This document shows, one piece after another, positions 61,588 through 64,000 of a DNA stretch of 64,000 bases (position 1 is its first letter; every line of letters starts with the position of its first letter). The notes beneath the pieces were generated by a model, which saw nothing but the letters and a program-made list of their open reading frames with translations, was not told the origin of the DNA and made no database searches. The position numbers and the translations under genes were made by a program. The DNA comes from Sodaliphilus pleomorphus (GTDB lineage Bacteria; Bacteroidota; Bacteroidia; Bacteroidales; Muribaculaceae). The stretch covers positions 496,001 through 560,000 of the forward strand of contig NZ_CP045696.1 of assembly GCF_009676955.1 (NCBI RefSeq), read 5' to 3'.

Positions 61588-62471
61588 CGCACACTCCTTT
61601 CCACCACCATGTTCTGGTTCACAAGCCGCCTGTCGGCACTCATGGCCTTGCCCACCTGGTTCACCCACGAGCAGTCGGGGGTGAGCCGTTGGCGCTTGAG
61701 CACCTGGTTGACATAATAGGACAACGCACCATAGTAGGTGTTGCCCACGCGCAGCTCGTAATTCACTTGATAGGCACGGCAGGCCTCCACATAGCAAGCT
61801 CCCGCCATGTTCCTGCCACGGGGCATGCGCACAAGCGGCCGCTTGTCGATAAGGGGCACATAGGGTTTGCCGCTGGGGCTGAAGCCAGTATCGGCGCCGC
61901 GCATGACGATGCTGTCGCCACGATGGTCCTGCCCACGCGAGTACCCGCCAATGTGGCAGGCGTCGAGCACGAAATAAACAAAACCGCGCCGGCCGGCACG
62001 CTTCCTAACCTTGGTGATATAACGGTTCATCTCGTCGTCGACGATGTGGTTGCGGCCCTCGTACACGCCCTTTATATATCGCCGGCCGGCGTCGTAGGGC
62101 ACGATGGCCTCGTCCCAGCCGTCGCTCTCGTCGTTGTTGGTGTCTTCGTAGGGCTGGCCGTGCCCCGAGAAGTGGATATACACCAGGTCGCCGGGGCGCG
62201 TTTGGCTCGCCAGCCGTGCCAGGGCTCTCCTGATGGCCCGGGCGGTGGCATGGCGGTTGGTGAGCATGTCGACGGCAAAGCCTTGCCGCTTGAGTGTGGC
62301 CGCCACGAGCGCGACATCGTTGGCCCCGTGTATGTTGTTCCAGTCGAGTTGTGCATGGGAGTGTGCCTGATAGCTCGACACGCCTATGAGCAAGGCGCGC
62401 TTTGTGCCTGCCCACGCCGGCTGCAAGCAAGCCGCAACTGTGATGATGAGTAGTAGTACAAACTGTCTCAT
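61584..62471 (-). CDS. Caspase-like (peptidase C14) protein
   Basis: The ATG at 62471 gives 295 residues with a signal peptide (MRQFVLLLIITVAACLQPAWA); the longer frame upstream is not conserved-looking. The p20-like domain is complete. KRALLIGVSSYQAH is strand 1, the catalytic His is in VYIHFSGHGQPYED near residue 103, and the Cys is in YFVLDACHIGG near residue 171. Conserved acidic residues for an Asp/Arg pocket are not evident, as in bacterial metacaspase-like proteins. It is the first gene of the four-gene operon, with a -7 element TAAATTTG at 62517-62524 on the minus strand. Export would place it in the periplasm or at the surface. Confidence 0.9.
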   Translation of the reverse strand: MRQFVLLLIITVAACLQPAWAGTKRALLIGVSSYQAHSHAQLDWNNIHGANDVALVAATLKRQGFAVDMLTNRHATARAIRRALARLASQTRPGDLVYIHFSGHGQPYEDTNNDESDGWDEAIVPYDAGRRYIKGVYEGRNHIVDDEMNRYITKVRKRAGRRGFVYFVLDACHIGGYSRGQDHRGDSIVMRGADTGFSPSGKPYVPLIDKRPLVRMPRGRNMAGACYVEACRAYQVNYELRVGNTYYGALSYYVNQVLKRQRLTPDCSWVNQVGKAMSADRRLVNQNMVVERSVR

Positions 62472-62825
62472 GTGATTATTGCTTTTAAGCCATCGCCTCG
62501 ATAAGTTTTCTTGCCCCAAATTTATAATAATATTTTCAATTCTATTGCAGGTATCGAGTCTTTTTCTGCCCTCAGGCCTCAGCTCCTCATTGCAACAGCT
62601 ACACAAAAAAAATCGCATCTTCGAGTTAACCTTCGCTCGATTTATGACACTAAAAGGTGTAAACACCAACATTGCTCGCAATGACTATGAACGCAATACA
62701 ACCACTATCGACCAGCTGCCGCGGCCCCACGAGATGATGCAGAAGCTGCAACACTCCCCCACTCGCTCCACAAACACAAATAAATCAATCAAAAATAACC
62801 CAACTAAAGATTTATAAGCATAATT
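62472..62825. other. Divergent intergenic region between caspase operon and J-domain array
   Basis: It holds the caspase operon -7 element TAAATTTG (62517-62524, minus strand). On the plus side I see no full promoter. An open frame on the plus strand in this region (about 112 codons) has no protein-like features. Confidence 0.45.
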
Positions 62826-63341
62826 ATGGTATTAGCAATATTCATGATGTGGCTGGCTTTCACAATACCAGCATGCTTCATTCTGTCAAACAAGCACCGT
62901 GGCGCAGGCTACTACATTCTCGCAGTTCTTTTCCCCCCGATCGGGCTCATCGTCGCACCCTGCCTCAAGAAACTGCCCATTGAAAAGGGCATCAAGAAAC
63001 TGCCCATTGAAGAGGGCATAAGAAGCACACAATTAAGGGAATTTATGGTGTTTGTCGTCATGGTGTCGGCAATTATCGTTCTCGTTCTCGCGCAGTTCTT
63101 CCCCCTCGAATCCGAACTCCCCTCCATACGAATCACATTAATTCAACTCGTAATTTTCACAATACCAGCATGCTTCATTCTGCAAAACAAGCACCGTGGC
63201 GACGGCTACTACATTCTCGCAGTTTTTTTCCCCGTGATCGGGTTCATCGTCGCACTCTGCCTCAAGAAACTGCCAGCCGAAGAGCAACCGCAAATACAGG
63301 CCAATGACCTCGACATCACAAAAGAAAAAAAGCAACAATGA
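62826..63341 (+). CDS. Membrane protein of two repeated two-helix modules
   Basis: The 171-residue protein consists of two copies of the same module. Copy 1 has FTIPACFILSNKHRGAGYYI then LAVLFPPIGLIVAPCLKKLP; copy 2 has FTIPACFILQNKHRGDGYYI then LAVFFPVIGFIVALCLKKLP. Each module contains two short hydrophobic segments with a basic KHRG loop. Between the copies lie a tandem KKLPIEKGI/KKLPIEEGI duplication and an extra membrane segment (FMVFVVMVSAIIVLVLAQF). The C-terminus (PAEEQPQIQANDLDITKE) recurs in the next gene. It lacks a J-domain. I do not recognise a named family. It overlaps the next gene by ATGA. Confidence 0.75.
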   Translation: MVLAIFMMWLAFTIPACFILSNKHRGAGYYILAVLFPPIGLIVAPCLKKLPIEKGIKKLPIEEGIRSTQLREFMVFVVMVSAIIVLVLAQFFPLESELPSIRITLIQLVIFTIPACFILQNKHRGDGYYILAVFFPVIGFIVALCLKKLPAEEQPQIQANDLDITKEKKQQ

Positions 63342-63903
63342 ACAACTACTATGATGTGCTAGGGCTAACAGCCTTCGAAAGCAGCCAAGAAACCATAGAG
63401 CAGGCCTACAAAGAGGGCACACAAAGGATGAGCGAGGTCATCAATAGTGACTGGGCAGGCCAACTCGTCCTTTTCAACGAAGCCTACTTGGTGCTCAGCG
63501 ACGTGGCATTGAAACAGCACTACGACTATAGTCTGCGCTACAACTCACCAAGCACCTATCTTGAGCAAGGCATCGAGGAAAAAAGGAAACGGGCCAAGGC
63601 GTTTGTAGAGTCAAAGCTGTCACTAACCGTACCGCTAAGGAAAGAAAGCTCAATGAGCACACTAGTCAAGGTGCTTATCGTCGTGGCAGTGGCAATGCTG
63701 TGTGCAATCCTCACCGCCCTCGTTCAGGACTCCCTCCCCGACAGCGACCTACCATTCATGCGAGCATTAATTATGTGGATCGTCATCACAACACCAGCAT
63801 GCCTCATTCTGGCAAAGAAGGACCGTGGCGCAGGTTTCTACATTCTCGCATTTCTCATCCCCCTCGTCGGGCTCATCGTCGCACTCTGCCTCAAGAAACT
63901 GCC
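62858..63903 (+). repeat. Three ~120-bp DNA repeats encoding the two-helix membrane module
   Basis: Copies at 62858-62978, 63155-63275 and 63783-63903 share long identical DNA stretches, such as CCAGCATGC, CACCGTGGCG in the first two and CTACATTCTCGCA in all three. Retention at DNA level suggests recent duplication or conversion. Confidence 0.8.
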
Positions 63904-63970
63904 AGCCGAAGAGCAACCGCAAACACAGGCCGTGGACCTCGACATCACTAAAGAAACACTCAAAAAATGA
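63338..63970 (+). CDS. J-domain-like membrane protein with the repeated module
   Basis: The 210-residue protein starts with a DnaJ-like domain (NNYYDVLGLTAFESSQETIEQAYKEG, then LFNEAYLVLSDVALKQHYDYSL). The HPD motif is absent; the segment between helices II and III reads EGTQRMSEVINSDWAGQ. It therefore probably does not stimulate DnaK in the usual way. A basic linker (EEKRKRAKAFVESKL) and a membrane segment (VLIVVAVAMLCAILTALV) follow. The repeated module (ITTPACLILAKKDRGAGFYI onward) and the shared tail DLDITKE end it. Both ends overlap neighbours by ATGA. Confidence 0.78.
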   Translation: MNNYYDVLGLTAFESSQETIEQAYKEGTQRMSEVINSDWAGQLVLFNEAYLVLSDVALKQHYDYSLRYNSPSTYLEQGIEEKRKRAKAFVESKLSLTVPLRKESSMSTLVKVLIVVAVAMLCAILTALVQDSLPDSDLPFMRALIMWIVITTPACLILAKKDRGAGFYILAFLIPLVGLIVALCLKKLPAEEQPQTQAVDLDITKETLKK

Positions 63971-64000
63971 CCAACTACTACGACACTTTGGGGCTTCCTG
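63967..64000 (+). CDS. Start of another J-domain-like gene (cut by right edge)
   Basis: The ATG at 63967 overlaps the previous stop (ATGA). The eleven visible codons read MTNYYDTLGLP, almost the same as the start of the preceding gene. The array therefore continues beyond the window with at least one more paralogue. Confidence 0.75.
   Translation, partial: MTNYYDTLGLP

Noticed and set aside
62479..62817. 112-codon plus-strand frame before the J-domain array
   Set aside because: Low-complexity and basic, no recognisable start signal, overlaps the caspase operon promoter region.

Overview
The window looks like a chromosomal segment of a high-GC member of the Bacteroidales (phylum Bacteroidota). 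The reasons are: several promoters of the Bacteroidota type (-33 TTTG, a spacer of 19-20, -7 TAnnTTTG); an UpxY-type NusG paralogue heading a capsule locus; a SusC/TonB-type receptor with an N-terminal carboxypeptidase-regulatory-like domain; dockerin-like GDVNGDG repeats; a DUF4301 protein; and a GroEL ending in a GGMM tail. A family such as Muribaculaceae is plausible from the GC-rich codon use, but that is inference.

Layout. (1) 1-13.4 kb, minus strand: a capsule/exopolysaccharide locus. Transcription starts at the UpxY antiterminator (11.3 kb) and runs through Wza-like export lipoprotein, Wzc-like co-polymerase/tyrosine kinase, WecC-type UDP-ManNAc dehydrogenase, two multi-pass polymerase-like proteins, a GT4 glycosyltransferase, a Wzx flippase and a GT11 fucosyltransferase-like gene cut by the left edge. 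Upstream lie a WecG/TagA/CpsF glycosyltransferase and an alpha/alpha-toroid-like protein. (2) 13.5-18.5 kb: groES-groEL and lon, divergent around a perfect 10-N9-10 palindrome. (3) 18.5-28.5 kb: housekeeping and stress genes: RidA, YihY-family membrane protein, a Ttd14-like P-loop/CYTH-like protein, tRNA-Ser(CGA), Rpe, DedA, UDG-like glycosylase, TSCPD protein, Crp/Fnr regulator, HisS, zinc peptidase, fRMsr, rubredoxin, glutathione peroxidase. (4) 28.8-44.2 kb: Nramp transporter, a secreted TPR-like protein, a small CxxC membrane protein plus TonB receptor, a low-GC acyltransferase, MBL hydrolase, HAD phosphatase, nitroreductase, GH3 glycosidase, RNase P RNA, RarA, NhaC antiporter and a dockerin-like secreted protein.

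(5) 44.5-52.3 kb: a lower-GC island. Seven tightly packed minus-strand genes encode a zinc-ribbon/tail-anchored protein, a PD-(D/E)XK-like protein, an SPFH-GYF protein, a FISUMP-like protein, an FtsK/EssC-like ATPase, a WXG100-like helical hairpin protein and a PH-like protein. Behind them lie an inverted-repeat structure and decayed mobile-element reading frames. This is the best candidate for an undescribed system. It resembles the core of a type VII (ESX-like) apparatus rebuilt around a soluble ATPase.

(6) 52.4-58.3 kb: thioredoxin, DUF4301 protein, a RelA-like (p)ppGpp synthetase with an apparently degenerate hydrolase domain, an EamA transporter and a small exported protein. (7) 58.6-62.5 kb, minus: a coupled operon of caspase-like protease, sigma-70-family factor, membrane anti-sigma-like protein and CHAT protease. 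(8) 62.8-64.0 kb, plus: an ATGA-coupled array of membrane proteins built from one repeated two-helix module, with degenerate J-domains on the later members, running off the right edge.
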